Shown: positions 9,244 through 16,627 of the stretch, piece by piece
Numbering within the stretch: position 1 is the stretch's first letter
Layout: each line of letters opens with the position of its first letter
Origin: Caballeronia terrestris
GTDB lineage: Bacteria > Pseudomonadota > Gammaproteobacteria > Burkholderiales > Burkholderiaceae
Assembly: GCF_001544515.1 (NCBI RefSeq)
Contig: NZ_FCOL02000053.1
Span: 1 to 34,582, forward strand
Direction: 5' to 3'
DNA length: 34,582 nt
Translations under genes and position numbers: made by a program
The notes under the pieces: generated by a model
The model's input: only the letters and a program-made list of their open reading frames with translations
The model's database searches: none
What the model was told of the DNA's origin: nothing

Positions 9244-10209
9244 ATGAACAAAATCGTAGTTTATAAGCCGCTGCCCGACGAGACGATTGAGTACCTACGT
9301 TCTCACGCCGATGTTGCAATCGTCGATCCGAAACAGCCGAACGCGCTAATTGACGCGCTCAGGGACGCTGACGGTGCGATCGGAACCGGCGTGAAGATGA
9401 ACGCAGAAACGCTCGCGGGCGCGACACGTCTGAAGGTGTTATCCACCGTCTCGGTAGGCTACGATGCCTTCGATATCGACTATCTGAATCAACGCGGCAT
9501 CTTGCTGACCAATACGCCGGATGTCCTTACGGAGTCGACCGCCGACACTGCGTTTTCGCTGGTCCTGCTCACGGCCCGGCGCCTTGCCGAACTGGATGCG
9601 TTCGTGAAGGCTGGAAAGTGGACCAAGAAGATCGGTGAGGATAAGTTCGGCGTGGATGTTCATCACAAGACACTGGGTATCGTTGGGCTGGGCCGTATCG
9701 GCACGTCGGTCGCCCGGCGCGCTGCCTTGGGCTTCGAGATGAAGGTTTTGTACGTAGGCCACGGCGTCAACGAGCGCGCTGAACGCGAGTACGGAGCGAA
9801 GAAGGTGGAACTGGACGAACTGCTCAGCACGTCCGACTTCGTGTTGTTACAGCCGCCCTTGACTGCGGAGACGCGCAACCTCATCGGCACGCCGCAACTG
9901 AAGGCGATGAAGCGCAGCGCGTTTTTGATCAATGCGTCGCGCGGGCAGATCGTCGACGAAGCGGCGCTCGTCGAGGCGCTCAAAGACGGCACCATTGCCG
10001 GCGCAGGGCTCGATGTCTATCTGGAAGAGCCGCTCTCGGTTGAGTCGCCGCTGCTGAAGATGAACAACGTGGTGACGTTGCCGCATATCGGATCCGCCAC
10101 ACATGAGACGCGACGCGCAATGAACAAGAACGCTGCCGAGAACCTCATCAGCGCGCTGAACGGCACGTTAAAGTCCAATATGACCAATCCGGAAGTGTTG
10201 CAACGCTGA
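9244..10209 (+). CDS. D-2-hydroxyacid dehydrogenase (GhrB/TkrA-like)
   Basis: A 321-residue NAD(P)-dependent D-2-hydroxyacid dehydrogenase, in the group of glyoxylate/hydroxypyruvate and 2-ketogluconate reductases. The Rossmann motif GLGRIG is at 148-153. The catalytic triad is visible as Arg233 (NASRGQIVDE), Glu262 (LDVYLEEPL) and His281 (LPHIGSAT). The ATG at 9244, preceded by AAGGATCTT, is preferred to a TTG two codons upstream. As the last gene of the operon, just after the aldolase, it may reduce a hydroxypyruvate-, glyoxylate- or tartronate-semialdehyde-like product. The operon ends at a hairpin a few bases downstream. Confidence 0.93.
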   Translation: MNKIVVYKPLPDETIEYLRSHADVAIVDPKQPNALIDALRDADGAIGTGVKMNAETLAGATRLKVLSTVSVGYDAFDIDYLNQRGILLTNTPDVLTESTADTAFSLVLLTARRLAELDAFVKAGKWTKKIGEDKFGVDVHHKTLGIVGLGRIGTSVARRAALGFEMKVLYVGHGVNERAEREYGAKKVELDELLSTSDFVLLQPPLTAETRNLIGTPQLKAMKRSAFLINASRGQIVDEAALVEALKDGTIAGAGLDVYLEEPLSVESPLLKMNNVVTLPHIGSATHETRRAMNKNAAENLISALNGTLKSNMTNPEVLQR

Positions 10210-10221
10210 GAGAACGTGCGC

Positions 10222-10247
10222 GCTGGGGCGAGATTGAAGGCCCCAGC
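10222..10247. terminator. Hairpin between convergent genes
   Basis: A perfect 8-bp stem, GCTGGGGC at 10222-10229 and GCCCCAGC at 10240-10247, encloses a 10-base loop. It lies in the 66 bases between the converging hydroxyacid dehydrogenase and LysR genes. It lacks a clear T tract on either side, so termination is inferred from the stem and its position. Confidence 0.55.
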
Positions 10248-10275
10248 TGCGTCGCGCCCTACAACGCCAACCCGA

Positions 10276-11205
10276 CTACTTCGACAGGTTATTCACGATC
10301 TCGATCATTTTGTCCAAAATCGGATCGTTCTGCCTGCGTACCCATCCGAAGATAAAGCGAGTTGAATAGTCCAGGTTCGTCAGTGGGATGACCGTCAGGT
10401 CGCTCGGATACTGGAAGTTCTTGCCCATGACCGCCAATCCGATGCCCATGCCGACGGAAATAAGGTTGAGTTGCGAGGCGATCGTGCTCACCTCCTGGAC
10501 GATGTTCGGCTCGAACCCGGCTGCCTGGCAGAAAGCATGCAACTGCCCATAGCTCAGACTACTGCTGGACTTTGGGTCGACTACGAACCCTTCGTCAGCG
10601 AGATCGGCGAGCGTAAGCGACTTCCTCCGCGCTAATCGATGGTCGTTTGAAACCGCGACACCTAAGTGGCCGGTCTGGATGCACAGCGAATCAAGAACGA
10701 TGCCTTCCCGCTCAATGTTGATCTCGGTGCGCCGCTTGCCTGGATGCGGACTTGGCCCCAAGTGCATGAAGCCGGCGTCGATCTTACCCGCTGCGAGAGC
10801 CTTAGGTTGTAGTGAGGTCGAGAGTTCGACCAGCGAAAGACTGATCTCCGGATACGTCTCGCGGAATTGCTTGACTGCGGCGCGAAAGATCGAATGCATC
10901 AGAGTCAGCGATCCGTATCCGATACGCAGCGTCCCTGTCATGCCATGTCCAACACGTTTGGTCAGGATGATCGCTTCGTTCAAATCGTCCATGACCCGCA
11001 CGAGCTGGGGCAACAGCGTGCGCCCGGCCGCAGTGAGCTTTACCGTGTGCGCGAGCCGTTCGAAAAGTGGTGTTCCGAGTTCGCCTTCTAGGTCGGCGAT
11101 GATCTGCGAGACGGCGGGTCGGGTGATGTGTAATCGCACGGCGGCCCGTCCAAAGTGCTCTTCTTCTGCGGCCGCAATGAAATATCGAAGATGCCGAAGT
11201 TCCAT
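10276..11205 (-). CDS. LysR-family transcriptional regulator
   Basis: A 309-residue LysR-type regulator. The winged helix-turn-helix is N-terminal: MELRHLRYF, then AAVRLHITRPAVSQIIADLE at about 21-40 and LFERLAHTVKLTAAG to about 60. The effector-binding domain follows. Length is standard for the family. The start is supported by AAGGAGA ten bases upstream. The gene converges on operon A and is divergent from the small gene at 11386 and the aldehyde dehydrogenase at 11775. It is the likely regulator of one or both, probably responding to an aromatic or hydroxy acid. The inducer is unknown. Confidence 0.94.
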   Translation of the reverse strand: MELRHLRYFIAAAEEEHFGRAAVRLHITRPAVSQIIADLEGELGTPLFERLAHTVKLTAAGRTLLPQLVRVMDDLNEAIILTKRVGHGMTGTLRIGYGSLTLMHSIFRAAVKQFRETYPEISLSLVELSTSLQPKALAAGKIDAGFMHLGPSPHPGKRRTEINIEREGIVLDSLCIQTGHLGVAVSNDHRLARRKSLTLADLADEGFVVDPKSSSSLSYGQLHAFCQAAGFEPNIVQEVSTIASQLNLISVGMGIGLAVMGKNFQYPSDLTVIPLTNLDYSTRFIFGWVRRQNDPILDKMIEIVNNLSK

Positions 11206-11275
11206 CTCTATTGTGTCTCCTTCAACTCGGCCTGTCAGAAGACTGGAGCTTCAACGGGCGCGGGCGTTGTCTCAG

Positions 11276-11288
11276 CATGACGCTCATG
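11276..11288. promoter_or_regulatory. Possible operator upstream of the LysR gene
   Basis: CATGA-CGC-TCATG is a perfect 5-3-5 inverted repeat in the divergent region between the LysR gene and the small gene at 11386. It is not a canonical T-N11-A LysR box, so the assignment is weak. Confidence 0.25.
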
Positions 11289-11385
11289 ATTCTTCGTGTC
11301 GGTTAGCGCCGCTTACCAGGGCACCATAATAGCTGACTTGACCCAACGTCTGTGCGATTTCAAACTTCTATCATCGTCGCTTTGG

Positions 11386-11670
11386 ATGCGGCTGATGGCC
11401 AGGCGCTTCGGCGTCGACGTAGAGCAGGAGACAGCAGTGAGCCTTTCGGGAACATCGTTACGCACGCTCGTCGATAAGTGGATTGGAGTGGCGAACGGAG
11501 TACGCGTCACGCAGTTCAGCCACGGTCGCAACGAGCATTACAGGTTCGTGCGTGTTGAAGGCCCAGCGGACGACCGTCCCATAGCGTTCATCTTCTTTCG
11601 CCACGCAGACGGGAGCTGGTGTGTCTTTCCGCCAGAGCGCAGGCGGCCTGCCATGAATCTCGGCGCTTAG
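11386..11670 (+). CDS. Small hypothetical protein
   Basis: A protein of 94 residues from the ATG at 11386. The frame stays open upstream to a GTG at 11296, which would give 124 residues. I do not recognise a named domain. It contains a hydrophilic N-terminal half and a C-terminal FFRHADGSWCVFPPERRRPAM-type stretch rich in aromatic residues, with no signal peptide or membrane helix. From memory, short proteins with a similar FFRH-DGSW-FPP ending occur in Burkholderia relatives, but I cannot verify this. It is divergent from the LysR gene and lies 104 bases ahead of the aldehyde dehydrogenase. A role in the pathway is not shown. Confidence 0.55.
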   Translation: MRLMARRFGVDVEQETAVSLSGTSLRTLVDKWIGVANGVRVTQFSHGRNEHYRFVRVEGPADDRPIAFIFFRHADGSWCVFPPERRRPAMNLGA

Positions 11671-11774
11671 GCGCGAATAGCGCTTGGTCCACGGGCCGCA
11701 ATCAAGCCAAGCACACATTTTACAAGGCCACGCCCAAGCGAGACGTGGCCGACTAAATCAAACTGGAGATGCAT

Positions 11775-13193
11775 ATGCGATCGTACGAGAAGTGCTATAT
11801 CAATGGCGAATGGGTTTCTCCGCTTAGCCGTAGCGATTGGACCTTGGTGAATCCTGCCACCGAGGAACCGATCGCAAGTGTTACGTTGGCCGGCGCGCAA
11901 GACGTCAATCTGGCGGTGAAGGCCGCGCGCGCTGCCCTAGCCTTGTTCAGCAGGACATCGAAGGGCGAGCGCATCGAACTCCTCGAAGCCATCATCGACC
12001 GCTTCGTTCGCCGCGAGCATGAGCTCGCGGAAGTTGTCACGCTTGAACTGGGTACGCCGATTTCGCAGAACATTCATGCACCGGCCGCGCTCGGCTCTTT
12101 CAAGCAAGCACTGGCAACGCTCAGGGATTACGAGTTCGAGTACCGCTTGGGCCCCAACACCGTTCGTCGCGAACCCATTGGCGTGTGCGGGCTGATTACC
12201 GCATGGAACTGGCCTCTTCAGCTCCTCGCAACCAAGCTCGCCTACGCACTGGCTGTCGGCTGCACGGTGGTTCTCAAGCCGAGTGAATTCACTCCGTTGA
12301 GTGCCATCCACCTCACAGAGGTGCTTCACGACGCGGGCGTCCCGAAGGGCGTCTTCAACCTCGTGCTTGGCGACGGCCCCATTGTAGGCAATGCTATTAG
12401 CAAGCACATGGACATCGACATGGTGTCGTTCACCGGGTCCACCAGAGCCGGGGTCTTGATCGCGGAAGCGGCCGCGCCCTCGGTCAAGCGGGTTGCGCAG
12501 GAGCTAGGGGGAAAATCGGCGAACGTGATTCTCGACGATGCTGACTTACGCGCCGCGGCCAAATGGAACGTCACACGCGCATTTTCAAATTCCGGTCAGT
12601 CGTGCCATGCGCCTACACGCATCCTGGTCCAGGCCAGCCAAGAAGAGGAACTGTTGGCATTGCTTCAGGAAGAAGCGAAGGCAGTGAGAGTAGGGAACCC
12701 GCTCGACCCGCAGGTGACCATGGGCCCAGTGGTCAACAAGCTGCAATTCGAGCGAGTGCAGGACTACATCAGGATTGGAATCGAGGAGGGCGCCACCGTT
12801 CGCGTTGGCGGCGTCGGTCGTCCGGACGGACTTGAACGCGGTTACTTTGTGAAGCCCACCATATTCTCCAGCGTGACGCCACAGATGCGCATCGCGCAGG
12901 AAGAAATATTCGGTCCTGTGCTTGCCGTCATTCCTTATCGGACGGAGGAAGAAGCCATCGAGATCGCGAATGGAACGCCGTATGGTTTAGGCGCTTACGT
13001 GTTCTCATCTAATCGGGAACGAGGTGGTTTCGTCGGCCGTCAACTTCAGGCGGGCCGTGTCTTTCTCAACGGTGCGACAAGCAACACCGAAGCGCCGATG
13101 GGCGGCTATAAGCGTTCCGGTAATGGACGAGAGATGGGTGTCTTCGGGCTCGAGGAGTATCTCGAGACCAAAGCCATGATCGGTTTCGACTGA
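11775..13193 (+). CDS. NAD-dependent aldehyde dehydrogenase
   Basis: A 472-residue classical ALDH. Catalytic residues are Asn145 (AWNWP), Glu243 (QELGGK) and Cys277 (NSGQSCHAP). The KPSE motif is at 168-171, and EEIFGP completes the coenzyme site. I chose the ATG at 11775 over the one at 11769 because GGAG at 11765-11768 directly abuts the first and is six bases from the second. It is the only large gene in its transcription unit, ends at a strong hairpin, and is divergent from LysR, so it may have its own promoter. The sequence resembles broad-specificity betaine/gamma-glutamyl-aldehyde-type enzymes; the substrate is not determinable. Confidence 0.93.
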   Translation: MRSYEKCYINGEWVSPLSRSDWTLVNPATEEPIASVTLAGAQDVNLAVKAARAALALFSRTSKGERIELLEAIIDRFVRREHELAEVVTLELGTPISQNIHAPAALGSFKQALATLRDYEFEYRLGPNTVRREPIGVCGLITAWNWPLQLLATKLAYALAVGCTVVLKPSEFTPLSAIHLTEVLHDAGVPKGVFNLVLGDGPIVGNAISKHMDIDMVSFTGSTRAGVLIAEAAAPSVKRVAQELGGKSANVILDDADLRAAAKWNVTRAFSNSGQSCHAPTRILVQASQEEELLALLQEEAKAVRVGNPLDPQVTMGPVVNKLQFERVQDYIRIGIEEGATVRVGGVGRPDGLERGYFVKPTIFSSVTPQMRIAQEEIFGPVLAVIPYRTEEEAIEIANGTPYGLGAYVFSSNRERGGFVGRQLQAGRVFLNGATSNTEAPMGGYKRSGNGREMGVFGLEEYLETKAMIGFD

Positions 13194-13223
13194 CGAGCGG
13201 TGCGTTGCGAATAGACGCTAGGA

Positions 13224-13263
13224 ACGCTCCAGGATGCACGAGTAGTCACACATCCTGGAGCGT
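13224..13263. terminator. Strong bidirectional hairpin
   Basis: A perfect 13-bp inverted repeat with ACGCTCCAGGATG at 13224-13236 and its complement at 13251-13263, around a 14-base loop. It sits in the 123-base gap between the converging aldehyde dehydrogenase and otnK genes. A clear T run is missing, but the stem is long and GC-rich. It most likely serves both transcripts as terminator and 3-prime-end stabiliser. Confidence 0.7.
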
Positions 13264-13316
13264 CTTCCTGCAGAGTCTCAAATGGAAGGCGTTTCGCCAT
13301 ATCAGGTGCATCTTCA

Positions 13317-14597
13317 TCAGGCGGCCACTTGCGCGCCGTTCAACGCTTCCAGGGCTTTGGCGAAGAAGTTGATCGTCCCAAAATTGCCAGACTTCAGAGC
13401 CAGTCCCAGCGGCTTGGCACTAATGGATTGCGTCGCCGGTATCCCAGGATCGATTTGCGGTCCAATGCGCAGCGAGCGGACATCGAGCGCCTGAACTACT
13501 GCACCTGACGTTTCACCGCCTGCAACAACGAACTTGCGCACACCCACTTCACGTAATTTGCACGCGATGGAGGCCAGCGCAGCTTCGACCAAATGCCCCG
13601 CCTTCTCAACGCCCAATTCCTTCTGCGCAAGCTTCACTTCGTCCGTCGATGTCGTGGCGTAGATCAGCACCGTTTCATCGTGTCCGCGCACGAATTCGAC
13701 AGCACGCTCGACCACCGGTTCGCCGCGAGACAGCGCGATCGGGTCGATGCGAAAGCTCGGCCGCGATGCACGCCACTCGGCCACCTGCGCATTAGTCGCC
13801 TTCGATGCGCTCCCGGCGAGCACGACCGAGCCGCCGTCGATGCGCGGAAGATCGGCGGCATCGCCCGCGTACACGAGCAGGTCCGCCGAGTGGAAGTTCT
13901 GTGGCAACCCGAGCGCTATCCCCGACCCGCCAGTAACCAATGAGAGGTCGCGGCATGCCCGGCCGATTGTGTACAGATCGGCATCCGAAAGTGCGTCGGC
14001 AATGGCCATCCGCGCGCCGTCCTCCTTCAACTCTTCGATGCGCGCACGCACGGCCTCTGCGCCTTTCGCGATGATGTCGTATCGAATGAGTCCGACTATG
14101 GACTTGGTCTGCCGCTGCAACACCCGTACGAGATTGGAATCGGACATGGGCGTGAGCGGGTGATTCTCCATGCCCGATTCGTTCAGCAACACGTCGCCGA
14201 CGAAAAGATTGCCGCGAAACACCGTTCGGCCGTTTTCTGGAAACGCCGGGCAGGCGATGGCGAAGTCGCCCCTCAACGCATCGAGCAACGCATCCGCGAC
14301 CGGGCCGATATTGCCTCGATTCGTAGAGTCGAACGTCGAGCAATATTTGAAGAAGAACTGCCGGCAGCCCTGTGCGCGCAACCACTCGAGCGCATCGAGC
14401 GATTGCCGCACGGCTTGTTTGCGGGGAATCGTGCGCGACTTTAGCGCGACGACGAGCGCATCGGCTTCGATTTTTACATCTGTATCCGGTACACCGATAG
14501 TTAGAACCGTGCGCATGCCGCCGCGCACCAGCATATTGGCCAGATCGGTCGCGCCGGTGAAGTCGTCGGCGATGCAGCCGAGCAGTGCCTGCGCCAT
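13317..14597 (-). CDS. otnK: 3-oxo-tetronate kinase (DUF1537 four-carbon acid sugar kinase)
   Basis: A 426-residue four-carbon acid sugar kinase. In the known pathways OtnK phosphorylates 3-oxo-tetronate with ATP to the 4-phosphate, which OtnC then decarboxylates towards dihydroxyacetone phosphate. Hallmarks seen are the N-terminal GCIADDFTGATDLAN, KYCSTFDST near residue 84, a Gly-rich VTGGSGIALG at about 223-232, and the C-terminal VVAGGETSGAVVQAL with LALKSGNFG. Length matches the family. A GGGAG ribosome site precedes the ATG by seven bases. It is the last gene of operon B, 87 bases after the degenerate dehydrogenase. The usual OtnC aldolase, OtnI isomerase or PdxA2 partner is not in this window. 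Confidence 0.9.
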   Translation of the reverse strand: MAQALLGCIADDFTGATDLANMLVRGGMRTVLTIGVPDTDVKIEADALVVALKSRTIPRKQAVRQSLDALEWLRAQGCRQFFFKYCSTFDSTNRGNIGPVADALLDALRGDFAIACPAFPENGRTVFRGNLFVGDVLLNESGMENHPLTPMSDSNLVRVLQRQTKSIVGLIRYDIIAKGAEAVRARIEELKEDGARMAIADALSDADLYTIGRACRDLSLVTGGSGIALGLPQNFHSADLLVYAGDAADLPRIDGGSVVLAGSASKATNAQVAEWRASRPSFRIDPIALSRGEPVVERAVEFVRGHDETVLIYATTSTDEVKLAQKELGVEKAGHLVEAALASIACKLREVGVRKFVVAGGETSGAVVQALDVRSLRIGPQIDPGIPATQSISAKPLGLALKSGNFGTINFFAKALEALNGAQVAA

Positions 14598-14684
14598 TGC
14601 TTCGCTCCCTCGGGGATTCCGTTGCCCCGTATTGGTGGTTAGACTGAGTTGCGCGAACCGCCGTCCGCAGAGTCCATCGGAGAA

Positions 14685-15554
14685 TCAATGTGAGCTTGAC
14701 GCTGGCAACCCCGCATCGATCTCCCAGATCTTCGCCAACGCGTCGATACTCGCCGATTCGCCGAGTCGGTGGGACGCAGCATCGAGCGTGGACCGGACCA
14801 TGGTCGCGATGAGCATCGGTGCCCCGTAACGCATGCCTAGCGCCGATGCTTTTCTCAAGTCGCTCGCGCAGTTGCCCACCGTTGCATTAGCCGTTTGCGC
14901 ATTCGCGGCGAGAGCCGGAAGCACACGCGCGGACGCACTGTTGTAGCCCGAGCTTTTGTTCAACACGGTGGCCATATCTGCAACTGTGAGTCCGTTCTTG
15001 GCGCCCATGGCGGCGCACTCATAGGTGATGAGGCGGTTGCATGCCGCAATTGCCGCGACGACCAGACGCATGGCGTGCCCGCTCCCGGCATCGCCGCAGT
15101 GAATCACCTTCGGGCACACCGCTTCAAGAATCGGTCGCACAGAACCGAGTACGTCGGCCGGGCCACCAAAGAAAATCGCCGATGCGTCGGCAATCGCTTC
15201 AGTGTTCTCGGTGTGAAGAGGTGCATCGACAAGCGTGATGCCGATGTCGTTCAAGTTCTTCGAAAGCGACCGGCTATTGTCCGGGTCACCTTGCCCCACG
15301 TCGATGACAACGGAGATGCCCTTTAGCCAGTCCGTGTCGCGAAGCAGCGCCTCGCGCGCGTCATCGGCATCGGTGCATAGCACGACGACGTCTGCGCCCT
15401 TGGCCAGATCCACAAGGCTCTTCGCTTGTTCGGCGCCCTCGCATTGCAGAGAGCCATTGTTTGTGTCGAAGATTCGAACCGAATGCGTCTTCGCCAACGC
15501 GCGCGCGACAAACGCGGCTATATCACCGCTTCCCGCCATTGCAATCGTAGTCAC
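14685..15554 (-). CDS. Degenerate 3-hydroxyisobutyrate-dehydrogenase-family protein
   Basis: A 289-residue protein with the two-domain 3-hydroxyacid dehydrogenase architecture but altered key motifs. The dinucleotide loop is AGSGDIA (7-13) instead of GLGxMG. The substrate loop DAPVSGG is DAPLHTE (110-116). At the catalytic-lysine segment GxGxxxKxxNN the sequence is GSGHAMRLVVAA, with Arg163 where Lys is expected. It therefore probably lacks the normal catalysis and may be a structural or regulatory partner. It starts with GTG after AGGAGG. This GTG overlaps the stop of the intact paralogue in a GTGA four-base overlap, which indicates translational coupling and perhaps a joint complex. A changed but active enzyme remains possible. 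Confidence 0.85.
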   Translation of the reverse strand: MTTIAMAGSGDIAAFVARALAKTHSVRIFDTNNGSLQCEGAEQAKSLVDLAKGADVVVLCTDADDAREALLRDTDWLKGISVVIDVGQGDPDNSRSLSKNLNDIGITLVDAPLHTENTEAIADASAIFFGGPADVLGSVRPILEAVCPKVIHCGDAGSGHAMRLVVAAIAACNRLITYECAAMGAKNGLTVADMATVLNKSSGYNSASARVLPALAANAQTANATVGNCASDLRKASALGMRYGAPMLIATMVRSTLDAASHRLGESASIDALAKIWEIDAGLPASSSH

Positions 15555-16468
15555 TTTGCCTCCTGGTTCGCGACATTCTTCTGCAGATCAGCGAACTTGG
15601 TATCGGCCATCGACTCGATGACGCCGATCATCTGTTCGAGTTGGGCGTCCTTGCCGAGCGAATTTAGGCCGATCTGCAGAAGCGAGCGCGCAGCGCCGCC
15701 TATGGGCATGGGGACTTTCTGCTCTGCGGCCAAACCGATCGCCTGATGGATGTCTTTCACTTGAAGCGCGAGCCAGAACTTGGTGGACTGACGCCCTTCC
15801 GCGATGGCAGGCAGCATGCCCTGCGAGGTGTAGTTACGAGCCGTCGTTGCGTTGATCGCCTCGGTCATGAGTTCGAGGGGCAGGCCGAACTTTCGCCCCA
15901 TGGCCACGACCTCCAGAGTCGCCAGGCGGCAACTGACGTTCATCATATTGTTCACGGTCTTCATGGTCTGACCGTTACCCACGCGCTCGCCGCAATGAAA
16001 GACGTTCGGGCTGATCGCGTGCAGTACCGGCAGCGTCTTCTGAAACGCGTCGTGCGGGCCCGAGGCGATGATCGAAATGGTCCCGGCAATGGCCGTAGCC
16101 ATCGCACCGGAGACAGGTGCGTCGAACAATGTGACGCCCATCTCTTCGAGTTGACGAGCAAACCCGTTGGTTTCTGCCGGCACGCCACTGGTCTGATCGA
16201 CGACGATCTTTCCCGGCGCTAGCCCATCGGCCACTCCGTTAGCACCGAAGAGCACCGCCTGGACGTCCGAGCTCCTCGGCAAGCAAAGCAGCACGACGTC
16301 GCTGTTACGCGCGAGTTCCGCGGGCGTTGCTGCCGCTGTGGCGCCCAGTTCGACGAAAGCACTCACAGTCTTCTCGTTCAAATCGAACACGCTCAACGGA
16401 AACTTGCCGATCAGATGACGCGCGAGCGCGCCACCCATGGCGCCCAGCCCGATATAACCGATGCGCAT
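15551..16468 (-). CDS. 3-hydroxyacid dehydrogenase (HIBADH/GarR/LtnD-like)
   Basis: A 305-residue NAD(P)-dependent beta-hydroxyacid dehydrogenase. The motifs are intact: GLGAMG at 7-12, substrate loop DAPVSGA at 116-122, and GNGQTMKTVNN with catalytic Lys170 and the Asn173-Asn174 pair. Members act on 3-hydroxyisobutyrate, tartronate semialdehyde or threonate-like acids. Next to otnK a C4 sugar acid is a reasonable guess. A strong AGGAGGAG site lies before the ATG. The stop codon overlaps the GTG start of the degenerate paralogue. It follows the aldehyde dehydrogenase by 159 bases on the same strand. Confidence 0.92.
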   Translation of the reverse strand: MRIGYIGLGAMGGALARHLIGKFPLSVFDLNEKTVSAFVELGATAAATPAELARNSDVVLLCLPRSSDVQAVLFGANGVADGLAPGKIVVDQTSGVPAETNGFARQLEEMGVTLFDAPVSGAMATAIAGTISIIASGPHDAFQKTLPVLHAISPNVFHCGERVGNGQTMKTVNNMMNVSCRLATLEVVAMGRKFGLPLELMTEAINATTARNYTSQGMLPAIAEGRQSTKFWLALQVKDIHQAIGLAAEQKVPMPIGGAARSLLQIGLNSLGKDAQLEQMIGVIESMADTKFADLQKNVANQEAK

Positions 16469-16627
16469 TTATCTCCTCCTGACTTTCATTGCCGATGACG
16501 TCCCCGGCCGACCGCCGCAGGAACAATGCGGCGCAAAGTGATGGTGCGCCACGGCACGTTGTGCGTCGAGTCGCATTTTCTCGGCGTGGTGGTAAGTGCG
16601 TCTTACCGCGTATGACCAGGACCGCTG

